Shown here piece by piece: positions 7,918 through 16,001 of a DNA stretch of 64,000 nt. Origin of the DNA: Pelagicoccus mobilis. Its GTDB lineage: Bacteria; Verrucomicrobiota; Verrucomicrobiia; Opitutales; Opitutaceae. The stretch lies in the NCBI RefSeq assembly GCF_016595505.1, contig NZ_JAENIL010000034.1:27368-91367 (forward strand), given 5' to 3'. Positions within the stretch are counted from its first letter, which is position 1, and each line of letters starts with the position of its first letter. The notes below the pieces were generated by a model. That model saw nothing but the letters and a program-made list of their open reading frames with translations, had not been told where the DNA came from and did not search any database. The position numbers and the translations under genes were made by a program.

Positions 7918-10002
7918 ATGAGAAGGAGCTTGTGGATAACTGCGTCCTTAGGGACGCTTGTACTTGGACTTATTTCGTGTCTGCCGGTGGCGAGTGCTGC
8001 GGTATCGCAACGGATCGAGGTGAGCGATGTCGCTGACGAGCGCAGGGCCTTGGTTGCGACGGCTGATGAAACGCGGACATTTACCTGGTGGCTGCCGACG
8101 GATGCGGATTCGTACGTGCTGCCAATCGCCGCGGGGATAGAGGTAGATTCGGACGATACCGAGATGATGGGCTTGTTGGAGCGGCGCTCGCCTTGGCATT
8201 TGAAGGAGCTTCCGGTGCTGGGAGCTCGTTATGGCGATCGCATGCTGGTCGCGATTGCTCCTTGGCCTCACTACGCAGATCTCGTTTTTGAAGGAGGGAA
8301 CGTTGGAGTGGAGTTTCGTTTTCCGAAGGATCGAAACAACGTTACGCCTTGCGAACTTGTTGTGCAATGGGTGGAGCCGGATCCTATCGCCCCGGCGAGA
8401 GCGTTCCGGGCTTGGAGAGACGAGGCTGAGGACATCGGGGGCTTGGGTCGGTTGAGGAGTTTGACGCAGAAGATAGACGAGTTCCAGAAGGTTGACCGCT
8501 TGTTGGGTGCTCCTCACTTCTACCTTTGGGGACCAGCGATGTTCAGCAAGCATGACGTGCCGCGTTCCAAGTGGGTGCCGCTGGCAAAAGCGCTCAACGG
8601 AGCGTCAGAAAGCAGTTTTCGAGGAAAGCTTAGAGCTCAGTTTAGCGATGAACAGAGGAGCGCGTTGGCTGAGTTGGCCGGGTCCGATTGGCCAGCCAAT
8701 TATCTGCTGCCGCTTGTTGCAGGAGGCATGGAGGCGGCTTTGAGAAGCCGTGACTTGGCGAATTTGCCCGCTACTGCGACAGATGCGGAAGTTGTATCCA
8801 AAAATCGAGATGCAATAGCTAAAGACTTGGAATCATTTGTCAGAAACAAGAATAGGTGGGGGGATGGACTGTCTACTGTTCTGCTTGACGAACTCAAGGG
8901 TGCTGGGATCGAGCATGCGGTGCTGACTTTGAGCGACCTTTATGGGGCTGCTGTTCGACCCGACGTAAGTGCTCATGCGGAAGAGCTTGAGTATTTGATT
9001 GGTCCCTACGATTCGTACCACTCGGTTCATTCCCCCGATGCGGGGCCCGATGATACTTGGGAAACGGCCCAGTTCGACGAGCATGCCTTTGTAGCCGGTC
9101 GGGTGGTAAAGGAAGCCGGGCGTCGGCAAGGTGGATTTAAGGGGAGGGGATATCATTTCTCGCCGGAGGCGGCTTGGCCTTATGTCCAGGATCGTGTTGG
9201 GCGCGTGCTTTCGAACAATGGCTATTCCTCGTGGTTCATTGATTGCGATGCGACAGCCGAGTGTTTCGACGATTACAACCCGCTTCATCCGGCGACCCGT
9301 GTAGATGATATGAACGTTCGCCGCGATCGGTTGCGGTGGTTGGAGAAGGAGAAGCAATTGGTTGTGGGGAGCGAAGGGGGCTCTTCGCTCTACACGGACG
9401 TGATCCATTTCGGTCATGGAGTGCACACGCCTTACATCGGGCACTTGTTCAAAGGATTTAGAGACCGAGAAGGCGAGTTCTACTTGGGTCGCCATTGGCC
9501 TCCGGATATGCCGGAGCAATCGTTCAAGGCGATCAATGCCCCGCAGGAGTTGCTGTCGCCTTATTTCGATCCGAGCGTTCGTGTGCCTCTTTATCAGGCG
9601 GCGGTTGGGGACGAGCTTGTTACGACTCATCATTGGAGTTTCGATTCCTTGAAGTTCTCCAATATTAAAGGGACGCGAGCTTTGTTGGAAATTCTCTACC
9701 GGGTGCCTCCCATGTATCACTTGAACCGCGAATCGTGGGAGACGCGGAAGGGGGCCATCTTGCACCATGTGGCGTTTTGGTCGCCGTTGCATGCTGCTGT
9801 GGCTGAAGCTCCTTTGGTTAGGTTTGAGCGATTGAGCGAAGATGGTCTTGTCCAAAGGGCGACCTATGCTACTCGGGAGGGTGACGTGGTTGTGACTGTG
9901 AACTTTGGAGAAAAACGTTGGAAAGCCTACCCGGAACAATCCGCCACAGTGGTGGGAGTTGATGCGCTTGAAGGCGAAGTGTATCGAGTCTTTGGGGACT
10001 GA
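7918..10002 (+). CDS. Secreted glycoside hydrolase-like protein of unassigned family
   Basis: The 694-residue protein has a signal peptide (MRRSLWITASLGTLVLGLIS, ending near VASAA). I do not recognise a named family with certainty. The central part looks like a TIM-barrel glycosidase: strand-like 'HFYLWGPAMF', 'SSWFIDCDATAE' with D442 and D444, and 'VVGSEGGSS' with E486 as candidate catalytic carboxylates. A small beta domain ends the protein (DVVVTVNFGE). The overall order, with an N-terminal beta-sandwich, barrel and C-terminal beta domain, recalls the GH101/GH129 or DUF5696 groups, but this is from memory of architecture only. It lies 22 bp after the M56-HEAT gene, so it is probably in the BlaI-controlled operon. 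That makes it the most direct candidate output of that sensor. Confidence 0.6.
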   Translation: MRRSLWITASLGTLVLGLISCLPVASAAVSQRIEVSDVADERRALVATADETRTFTWWLPTDADSYVLPIAAGIEVDSDDTEMMGLLERRSPWHLKELPVLGARYGDRMLVAIAPWPHYADLVFEGGNVGVEFRFPKDRNNVTPCELVVQWVEPDPIAPARAFRAWRDEAEDIGGLGRLRSLTQKIDEFQKVDRLLGAPHFYLWGPAMFSKHDVPRSKWVPLAKALNGASESSFRGKLRAQFSDEQRSALAELAGSDWPANYLLPLVAGGMEAALRSRDLANLPATATDAEVVSKNRDAIAKDLESFVRNKNRWGDGLSTVLLDELKGAGIEHAVLTLSDLYGAAVRPDVSAHAEELEYLIGPYDSYHSVHSPDAGPDDTWETAQFDEHAFVAGRVVKEAGRRQGGFKGRGYHFSPEAAWPYVQDRVGRVLSNNGYSSWFIDCDATAECFDDYNPLHPATRVDDMNVRRDRLRWLEKEKQLVVGSEGGSSLYTDVIHFGHGVHTPYIGHLFKGFRDREGEFYLGRHWPPDMPEQSFKAINAPQELLSPYFDPSVRVPLYQAAVGDELVTTHHWSFDSLKFSNIKGTRALLEILYRVPPMYHLNRESWETRKGAILHHVAFWSPLHAAVAEAPLVRFERLSEDGLVQRATYATREGDVVVTVNFGEKRWKAYPEQSATVVGVDALEGEVYRVFGD

Positions 10003-10085
10003 CTTAAAGGGGGGGCGGGAAATAGGTGTTGCGTAGTATTCTGCGACCTAAGTTCCAAAAGGTATGCCTAATCGTTGATATTAGA

Positions 10086-10125
10086 GCGTTCGAAACCTCG
10101 AGTGACAGAATTCAACGTGTTCGAA
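10086..10125 (+). promoter_or_regulatory. Candidate operator upstream of the GH1 gene (TTCAACGTGTTCGA motif)
   Basis: The 14-mer TTCAACGTGTTCGA (10111-10124) occurs identically at 18001-18014 (minus orientation) and 19627-19640. Here a related GCGTTCGAA (10086-10094) precedes GTGTTCGAA (10117-10125) by 31 bp, about three helical turns. The site is 75 bp before the GH1 start codon. The binding protein is unknown; the LacI or AraC regulators at 16002 and 17068 are candidates. Confidence 0.5.
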
Positions 10126-10198
10126 TGGGCGGAGATACACCTGATGCAGTGAAAGGCGCTGAGGTGGTTTTCTGCTTCCTGAGCACAGGATTTCACTT

Positions 10199-11542
10199 AT
10201 GAGAAAACAATTTCCGAACGACTTTCTTTGGGGTACGGCTACCTCTTCATTTCAAATTGAGGGGGCGGCTTCTCCTGAGGAGAGGGGCGAAAGCATCTGG
10301 GATCGCCTTTGCGCAACGCCTGGCAAGGTCGCCAATGGAGCGACGGGTGAGGTCGCATGCGATCACGTGAACCGCTATAAAGAGGATGTGGCTTTGATGA
10401 AATCCCTCGGCGTTAAGTCGTACCGCTTTTCGCTTTCATGGCCGCGTCTGTTCCCGGAATGCGATAAGTCCGCCAATACGAAAGGGTTGGACTTCTACAA
10501 TCGTTTGATCGACGAGCTCCTGGTGGCTGGTATTGAGCCTGCGATTACGCTTTTCCATTGGGACCTTCCGCAACGTCTCGAGGACGAGTTTGGTGGTTGG
10601 ACGAGTCGAGAGGTCGCCAAACGCCTTGGAGACTTTGGAGCATGGGCCGGGAAGCAATTTGGCGATCGTGCGAAGCGTTTTTTCACTACCAACGAGTTCT
10701 ATTGTTTTACCGAGCGCGGTTACGGGATTGGCGAATTTGCGCCGGGCCGAGTCGAATCGGACAAGGTTCGAAATCAGGCTCGGCACAATGGTTTGCTGGG
10801 GCACGGTTACGCCTTGCAGGGGCTGCGAGCTTGCGGTCACAAGATTGAGGCTGGCGTGGTCGATAACGTGATTACTCATGTTCCGGTCATCGAGACGGAG
10901 GAAAACATCGCGGCTGCTCGTGAAGCGTTTCGCCACGAGAACGCCCCATACATGACAGCTGTCATGGAAGGCCGCTACATCGAGAGCTATGTGGAGAGTC
11001 AGGGCGATGCTATGCCTGAGGTTCAAGATGGAGACTTTGACATCATCTCGGCTCCGATGGACTTCATTGGCTATAACCTTTACACAGGGGAGTATGTGCA
11101 AGCCTGTGACAACAAGCTAGGCTATGAAGTCCTGGAAATGCCGGAAGGCTATCCAACGATGAAAGCCCCTTGGATAAAGATCCTCCCTTCGGTTATGTAT
11201 TGGTCTGCTCGTTACACGAAAGAGTGCTGGAGCGATCGGCCGATCTATATCGCCGAAAATGGTTGTGGACAGCACGATGTCATGAACGGCCATGCCAAGG
11301 TTATGGATGTGGATCGTGTATTCTACCTTCGCGAGTACCTCTCGCACATGCATCGAGCGATTGATGAAGGCTACAATATTGGTGGTTATTATCTGTGGAG
11401 CTTGATGGACAATTTCGAATGGTGCGATGGCTATGACACCCGATTCGGGATGGTCTACACTGATTTCGAAAATCAGACACGCACGCCGAAGCTGAGTGCG
11501 GAATTCTACAGCGAAGTGATTCGCGGTAATGCTTTGGTTTAG
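10199..11542 (+). CDS. Cytoplasmic GH1 beta-glucosidase
   Basis: This 447-residue GH1 enzyme has normal family length and no signal peptide, so it should hydrolyse imported beta-glucosides such as oligosaccharides released by the nearby GH16. The N-terminal signature 'FLWGTATSSFQIEGA' is present. The acid/base is E166 in TTNEFY, where most relatives have NEP, so the usual Pro is Phe. The nucleophile is E353 in YIAENGCG. The C-terminal aglycone and glycone region 'LWSLMDNFEWCDGY' is standard. It has its own 197-bp upstream region with the shared 14-bp motif, so it is probably regulated apart from the BlaI operon. Beta-glucosidase is the default; beta-galactosidase or fucosidase side activity is common in the family. 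Confidence 0.92.
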   Translation: MRKQFPNDFLWGTATSSFQIEGAASPEERGESIWDRLCATPGKVANGATGEVACDHVNRYKEDVALMKSLGVKSYRFSLSWPRLFPECDKSANTKGLDFYNRLIDELLVAGIEPAITLFHWDLPQRLEDEFGGWTSREVAKRLGDFGAWAGKQFGDRAKRFFTTNEFYCFTERGYGIGEFAPGRVESDKVRNQARHNGLLGHGYALQGLRACGHKIEAGVVDNVITHVPVIETEENIAAAREAFRHENAPYMTAVMEGRYIESYVESQGDAMPEVQDGDFDIISAPMDFIGYNLYTGEYVQACDNKLGYEVLEMPEGYPTMKAPWIKILPSVMYWSARYTKECWSDRPIYIAENGCGQHDVMNGHAKVMDVDRVFYLREYLSHMHRAIDEGYNIGGYYLWSLMDNFEWCDGYDTRFGMVYTDFENQTRTPKLSAEFYSEVIRGNALV

Positions 11543-11593
11543 GGGGGCTTTTGTGTTGGCTAGCTCCCTCTAGGGGCAGGGTTCAATCTCTTC

Positions 11594-11893
11594 TTAAACG
11601 TTCCTTTGGTAATTGGGCCTCTTGAAATCTATTTTGTAAGGTTGCAAAATAGATTTCAAAGCTTCGAGCTCTTCTGGAATGGACTGGTTGAGGGCAGGCT
11701 TGTTTTCGTCGCCTTGCTCATCGAGTGTTGTCTTACTCGGTACGCGATTTGTTGGTTCGCTTCGCAGTCGGATACGGGCTAGGCAATGGGGGCAAAGTCT
11801 AGCGAATTTGGCTACGGGCGTTTCGTTGGGTTGAAAGCAGGTTTCTGGGTGCAGTGCTCTCGTTAGGGAGACAAGGATGGTATTCGAAGCCAA
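11594..11893 (-). CDS. Possible small hypothetical protein with a CPHC motif
   Basis: This is a 99-residue ORF of unknown function. It contains Cys in HPETCF and a CPHC pair about 16 residues later, which could bind zinc. The C-terminal half (SIPEELEALKSILQPYKIDF) has a plausible amphipathic helix. No signal peptide or membrane segment is visible. I see no strong ribosome-binding site, and the frame contains the exact 15-bp inverted repeat at 11622-11659, which would be unusual in a constrained gene. It may simply be a chance ORF in a large convergent gap. Confidence 0.3.
   Translation of the reverse strand: MASNTILVSLTRALHPETCFQPNETPVAKFARLCPHCLARIRLRSEPTNRVPSKTTLDEQGDENKPALNQSIPEELEALKSILQPYKIDFKRPNYQRNV
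11622..11659. repeat. Perfect 15-bp inverted repeat
   Basis: TTGAAATCTATTTTG and CAAAATAGATTTCAA are exact reverse complements around TAAGGTTG. No T-run follows on either strand, so it is not a standard terminator. It starts 80 bp past the GH1 stop and could protect the 3' end of that mRNA. Confidence 0.6.
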
Positions 11894-11964
11894 TTGACTG
11901 CCTTGAAGTGAGACTCATTATATGAAAGACACGTCCTCGTGTCGTGTGGATGTTTAGTACTTGT

Positions 11965-12031
11965 TAGTGGCAAACGGCCTTGTGTCGCGTGTACTTTGTT
12001 TGGAATCGCGGCACAAGGCCGCTTCCCACAG
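11965..12031. repeat. Pair of inverted REP-like units (BIME-like)
   Basis: CGGCCTTGTGTCGCG (11975-11989) pairs with CGCGGCACAAGGCCG (12007-12021) with a single T/G wobble. Partial matching continues outward (GTGGCAAA against TTCCCAC). The unit GTGGGAAGCGGCCTTGTGCC, read on the minus strand, is strikingly like REP sequences I know from pseudomonads. It lies between convergent genes, a typical REP position. Confidence 0.6.
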
Positions 12032-12211
12032 AAACTACAATGTGAGAGATAATGTAGGATGTTTGTCTCACGCCGTACTAGGTCTAGATCGATGCCTTCG
12101 CTCTCTGAGCTATGACGGTTGCGGTAACGGTCGTGGGCTTTGCTTTTTGGTCTTGTTGGGCTGAGATTTGGAGGTCCGGAGCAAGCGCTCGGGCTCTACC
12201 TTGGGAGAATG

Positions 12212-13954
12212 CTATTTTGCGTAAGCTCCTACGTCTTGGTGGGGGAATGTATCCAATGTATGGAGGCGTTTGAGCTTTTTGCTTTGGAAAACTCCTTTTC
12301 GGTAATTGCGGAGTTCGGTGTTTCCTTGGGCGAAGTCGGGATGTTTCTTGGCGAGCTCTTCAAGGCTGTAGAAATCGAGCCAGTTGGCGGTCTCGTCGCC
12401 TGGACTCCAGAGGATCATTGATTCTTCGTCGAGCGGTGGGTTGCGGACGAAGATGTTGTTGTCGAGCTCTGCGAGCTGGGGAGTCGTGAGCTTATCTCGA
12501 AGAACTGGGCTTTGATGGAGTAGGAGAAGGCGACGCGTGTAGTCTTCATCGGAATACAGTAGGTTGTTTCGAACGATTTGGCCTTCGCGTTTGTCGTAGT
12601 CGGGGCCGGATGTGACGTGCCAACCGAAGTGATCGGCTTCCATTCCACGGTCGTCGCGTTCTATGCTTAGAGTCGCGTTGGCGAAGGTGTTTTGCTCGAT
12701 GGTGACGTCAGAACTGTTTTGAACAGCAGCTCCAACCTTGCAGTTTAGGAATACGTTTCTGCGTAGTGTGGCGGTCTTAGATATTTCAAAAAAGAATCCT
12801 TTGCGCACGTTTTCGAACCAGTTGTTTTCTATAAGTCCTTCGATGTTCCCGACATCGTACCATATGCCCGCGGAATCAGGGTGGTCGATGATGAGGTTGT
12901 CTCGGCAGATGGCCCGGTAACATTGGTTGAAGATTTTTACTGCAGCCGGGTAGTAGCCGGTTATTCCCTCGATGTTGTTTCGGCGAACTATATTCTTTTC
13001 GAGTAGCACGTCGGCAGAAGAAATGACGTAGAGACCTTCGGTGCTGGTGTCGCTGACTAGGCAGTTGCGGATAATGAGATTGTCTCCGTAGAAATAGCCA
13101 GCGACTCGTGAACAATAGGTGATCTCGCAATGTTCGATGGTAGTACCAGTTACATTCTTTCCGTATTCACTTTCCGGTAGATGAGCCTCGGCGAAAACGC
13201 CTTCCACTTCTAGTGCTCTGTAAGCGTATTGAGTGAACACGATTCCAGAGATTGTTGGACCGATGCCGTCGGATGGCAAATCGCCAATGGGGCCATCAAC
13301 TCTCACGAGAGCGCTGTCGTGAGCGGTAATCTCCATCAGTGTACTATTAGGGTCGAATCCGACGTAGACATAGTTCTGAGCGTAGTCGATGTAGTATGAC
13401 GTTTCATCCTTGATCGCTCCCGCCCAACCAACGGGTTTGAGAAGGGCTCCGTCACGGAACACCATGTCGTTGTTGAAGAGGTATTTGGGTGTGAATGCTG
13501 CCTCGTTTTCGCGTTGCCACCAATCGGCTGGTTCGGCGGGGAAGAGTGATTCCCATTTCGTGCGCCAAAGCTCGCCTGCGACTTTTTCCCAGTTTTTCGC
13601 GATCTGCGTACCTTTGATTATTGGGCGTTCATCGGCGTAGGGTTGGATGGTGATCCCTTGGTTGAAGCTGAGGCTGCCGGTGCGGTATTCTCCTCCTCGC
13701 AGAATGATAGAGTCTCCCGTGCGGGCGAGTGAGAGGGCGTTTTTGAGAGTGGTGGGTGACTCTTGATTAAAGCCTTTAGAAGTAGCGCTACCATTTGGGG
13801 AGACGTGGAATACACTTCCAGATTCGGGTATCGCATAGCTTTGCTGGATAGGGCCGTAGGGACCGCCGCTTGGTTGCGAACTTAAGGGGCTCTGAGAAGC
13901 GAATGCCGCGAGCGTTGTTAGAAGGAGAGTGAAGAGCTTTTTGCTAACTTGCAT
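12212..13954 (-). CDS. Secreted right-handed beta-helix protein (DUF1565-type), possible polysaccharide lyase or glycosidase
   Basis: The frame runs from ATG 13954 (chosen because the signal peptide MQVSKKLFTLLLTTLAAFAS starts there) and encodes 580 residues. The 'VFHVSPNGSATSKGF...TLKNALSLARTGDSIILRGGEY' region is a DUF1565/pectate-lyase-like entry into a right-handed parallel beta-helix. Repeated rungs such as 'NLIIRNCLVSDTST', 'DVLLEKNIVRRNN' and 'DNLIIDHPDSAGIWYDVGN' fill residues of roughly 250-470. Such helices in PL and GH families bind or cut long glycans. No catalytic set can be assigned by eye. It starts 28 bp after the GH16 gene on the same strand, so both are probably one operon for a beta-glucan-type substrate. 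Confidence 0.75.
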   Translation of the reverse strand: MQVSKKLFTLLLTTLAAFASQSPLSSQPSGGPYGPIQQSYAIPESGSVFHVSPNGSATSKGFNQESPTTLKNALSLARTGDSIILRGGEYRTGSLSFNQGITIQPYADERPIIKGTQIAKNWEKVAGELWRTKWESLFPAEPADWWQRENEAAFTPKYLFNNDMVFRDGALLKPVGWAGAIKDETSYYIDYAQNYVYVGFDPNSTLMEITAHDSALVRVDGPIGDLPSDGIGPTISGIVFTQYAYRALEVEGVFAEAHLPESEYGKNVTGTTIEHCEITYCSRVAGYFYGDNLIIRNCLVSDTSTEGLYVISSADVLLEKNIVRRNNIEGITGYYPAAVKIFNQCYRAICRDNLIIDHPDSAGIWYDVGNIEGLIENNWFENVRKGFFFEISKTATLRRNVFLNCKVGAAVQNSSDVTIEQNTFANATLSIERDDRGMEADHFGWHVTSGPDYDKREGQIVRNNLLYSDEDYTRRLLLLHQSPVLRDKLTTPQLAELDNNIFVRNPPLDEESMILWSPGDETANWLDFYSLEELAKKHPDFAQGNTELRNYRKGVFQSKKLKRLHTLDTFPHQDVGAYAK

Positions 13955-13982
13955 GGGAAAATTCTTGCCGAGGATTTTGTGC

Positions 13983-15833
13983 TTATGGGCTGACGGTGAT
14001 CGAACTGTAGGGATGGTAACGCAGCAGGACGTTGTTGCCAAGTTTCAGGGCGTCATTGATGGATTCCACAGAGGACCAGTTTTCACCGTCGAGAGAGGCT
14101 TCGATGTGGATCTGGATGTCGGATAGTTGCTCCTCGGTTCTGTTTCCACCGCTAGGATCAAGTTGGAGGCTCGCTCTTTGAGGACGCAGAGTGGGTGGGC
14201 TGTTGAGTGGCTCTTGAGTGGAAGGGCTGCGCGCGTAAAGGTATTCGAAGATATTGGACATGTTGTCTTCATCCGGATCCCGGAAGTCGTTAGCTGGCGG
14301 AATGTTATTATTCTTTTTCCATTGCTCGTAGGGGCCGAGGAGAGACTGAGCTTCAGAGGTCAGTTTGAAGTCGTCGAACCAGAATTCCCCAACGTTGAAT
14401 GACACGTTTAGCTCTAGGCGGGTATTGCTGTCCGAGGCCTCTTGATGTTGGTAGTTGAGAGTGTAATTCTCCCATTGTTCAGTGAGCTCGATTGTTTGAG
14501 TCTCGTAAGGAGTAAAACTGCCCCAGTCGCGTGCGATTTTTACGTCTACGCGGGCGGTTGTGTTGGCTCTCGCCTTAAAGCTGATTTGGTAGACGTCTCC
14601 GGTGGTGATACTTATTCCGCCTTGTCCAAACTGAAATGGCCAACCTTCGGGCGATGAGGAAGTGACTGTGGCCTTCACCTCGCCATTGGCGAATGAGAGA
14701 CTGCCTGCAGATTGGCTGTCGTCGATCCAGTGATACCAAGAATCGGCAGCCTTGGAGATGTCTCCGTTTTCGAGAATATCACCTGGATTTGTGAAGCGGG
14801 CATCAAAGGCAAGGGGGCGATTGACTGTAATCGGTATCCGGTAATTGGGGGCAGCTTGCTCTCCGGAAAAATCAGCTAAGCGCATGCCGACCTCGGGCTC
14901 TATGTGAAGTGTGATTTCGTCGCCTTCATCGTAGCTGTCCTTTTCAGGATCGATTCGCAGTCTACCTGGACCCTCGCTTGAGAGATCGATCGAGTAAGGT
15001 CCAGCCGGTTTGCGTTGATAGATGCGAACGTAGTCGACCAGCATCTGAACAGGGAATATCGAGTCGTCGATACCCTCTTGCCCACCCCAGTCGCCGCCGA
15101 TCGCTATATTCAGAAGCAAGTAATGGGGGAGGTCGAAGGGCCATTCCGCGGTTGTCGCATTGGCGTCTTTTGTGAAAGTGAAATAGACACTCTCATCGAC
15201 GCTGAGGGTTATCTTGTCTGGTTCCCATTCGAGGGTGTAGTTGTGCATTGCCTCCGTAATGTCTGGCACCGTGATCTTCCCTCCTTTGGCAGTATCGTCA
15301 GCGTGGTTGTAGGTGTCGGTGTGAACGGTGCCCCATGCGGTGGTCGTGTCGAAACCGACGTACTCCAAAATGTCGATTTCGCCACAGAGGGGCCAACCTA
15401 CTTCATCAATGTTTGAACCGAGCATCCAAAGGGCTGGCCAGAGGCCGCGTCCCGCTGGCATTTGAGCCCGAATCTCTACTCGACCGTATGTCCAATCAGC
15501 GAGGCCTTTGGTGGTGAGGCTAGCGGAAGTGTAATCAGCGTTCACCCAATCTTCTTTGCGAGCTTCGATTATGAGGTGCCCGTTTTCCACTCGGGCGTTT
15601 TCTGTGCGAGCGACTGTGTAGAACTGAGCCTCATTGTTGCGTATGAGTCCGTTTTCGTACGTCCACCAACGGCTATCGGGCGCTCCGTCTCTCTCAAACT
15701 CGTCATGCCAGACGAGTTGCCACTCGCCCACCTCTACGGAGGTATCTGGATTTAGGATACTGGAGGCTGATGAATGCTGAAAACAGGATGCGACTGCGAT
15801 AATGGGGAGGGCGATTGATTTGATCGATTTCAT
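13983..15833 (-). CDS. Secreted GH16 laminarinase-like endo-beta-1,3-glucanase with C-terminal carbohydrate-binding region
   Basis: The 616-residue protein starts at ATG 15833 with a signal peptide (MKSIKSIALPIIAVASCFQ). The GH16 catalytic motif is complete: E152-I-D154-I-L-E157 in GEIDILEYVG, with E152 as nucleophile and E157 as acid/base. Flanking features (WHDEFERDG, GRGLWPALWMLG, HNYTLEWEPDKI) match the laminarinase subgroup. After the catalytic domain, roughly residues 30-275, comes a short repeat-like linker. A jelly-roll resembling CBM4_9 follows (GDVYQISFKARANTTARVDV...WFDDFKLTSE). The last about 100 residues resemble a calcium-binding linker with a tail. It is divergent from a LacI gene 168 bp away, which may control it. 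Confidence 0.9.
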   Translation of the reverse strand: MKSIKSIALPIIAVASCFQHSSASSILNPDTSVEVGEWQLVWHDEFERDGAPDSRWWTYENGLIRNNEAQFYTVARTENARVENGHLIIEARKEDWVNADYTSASLTTKGLADWTYGRVEIRAQMPAGRGLWPALWMLGSNIDEVGWPLCGEIDILEYVGFDTTTAWGTVHTDTYNHADDTAKGGKITVPDITEAMHNYTLEWEPDKITLSVDESVYFTFTKDANATTAEWPFDLPHYLLLNIAIGGDWGGQEGIDDSIFPVQMLVDYVRIYQRKPAGPYSIDLSSEGPGRLRIDPEKDSYDEGDEITLHIEPEVGMRLADFSGEQAAPNYRIPITVNRPLAFDARFTNPGDILENGDISKAADSWYHWIDDSQSAGSLSFANGEVKATVTSSSPEGWPFQFGQGGISITTGDVYQISFKARANTTARVDVKIARDWGSFTPYETQTIELTEQWENYTLNYQHQEASDSNTRLELNVSFNVGEFWFDDFKLTSEAQSLLGPYEQWKKNNNIPPANDFRDPDEDNMSNIFEYLYARSPSTQEPLNSPPTLRPQRASLQLDPSGGNRTEEQLSDIQIHIEASLDGENWSSVESINDALKLGNNVLLRYHPYSSITVSP

Positions 15834-16001
15834 GGCATAAAGCGGAGTAGTGACCTTCAAGGATTGTGGAATTTGAGGATGGTCGAAGCAATCGGTGCGA
15901 GTGGGACGAATTTGCCAATCGATGAACAGCCGTTACCTTTTTTGAGACTTCGGCTTTCGTTTTGGAGGAAAGCTGTTTTGCTTAAGGCGAGCTAATAAGA
16001 G

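Larger units (their letters stand above)
11543..12211. other. 669-bp convergent gap between the GH1 gene and the beta-helix gene
   Basis: The gap holds a doubtful small minus-strand ORF (11594-11893), a perfect 15-bp inverted repeat inside that ORF, and a REP-like pair at 11965-12031. I see no tRNA, no clear T-tailed terminator and no transposase remnant. The stretch 12040-12211 shows nothing I can interpret. Confidence 0.6.

Noticed and set aside
8833..9939. 368-residue open frame on the minus strand
   Set aside because: Antisense to the secreted glycosidase-like gene, with basic low-information translation and no motif.
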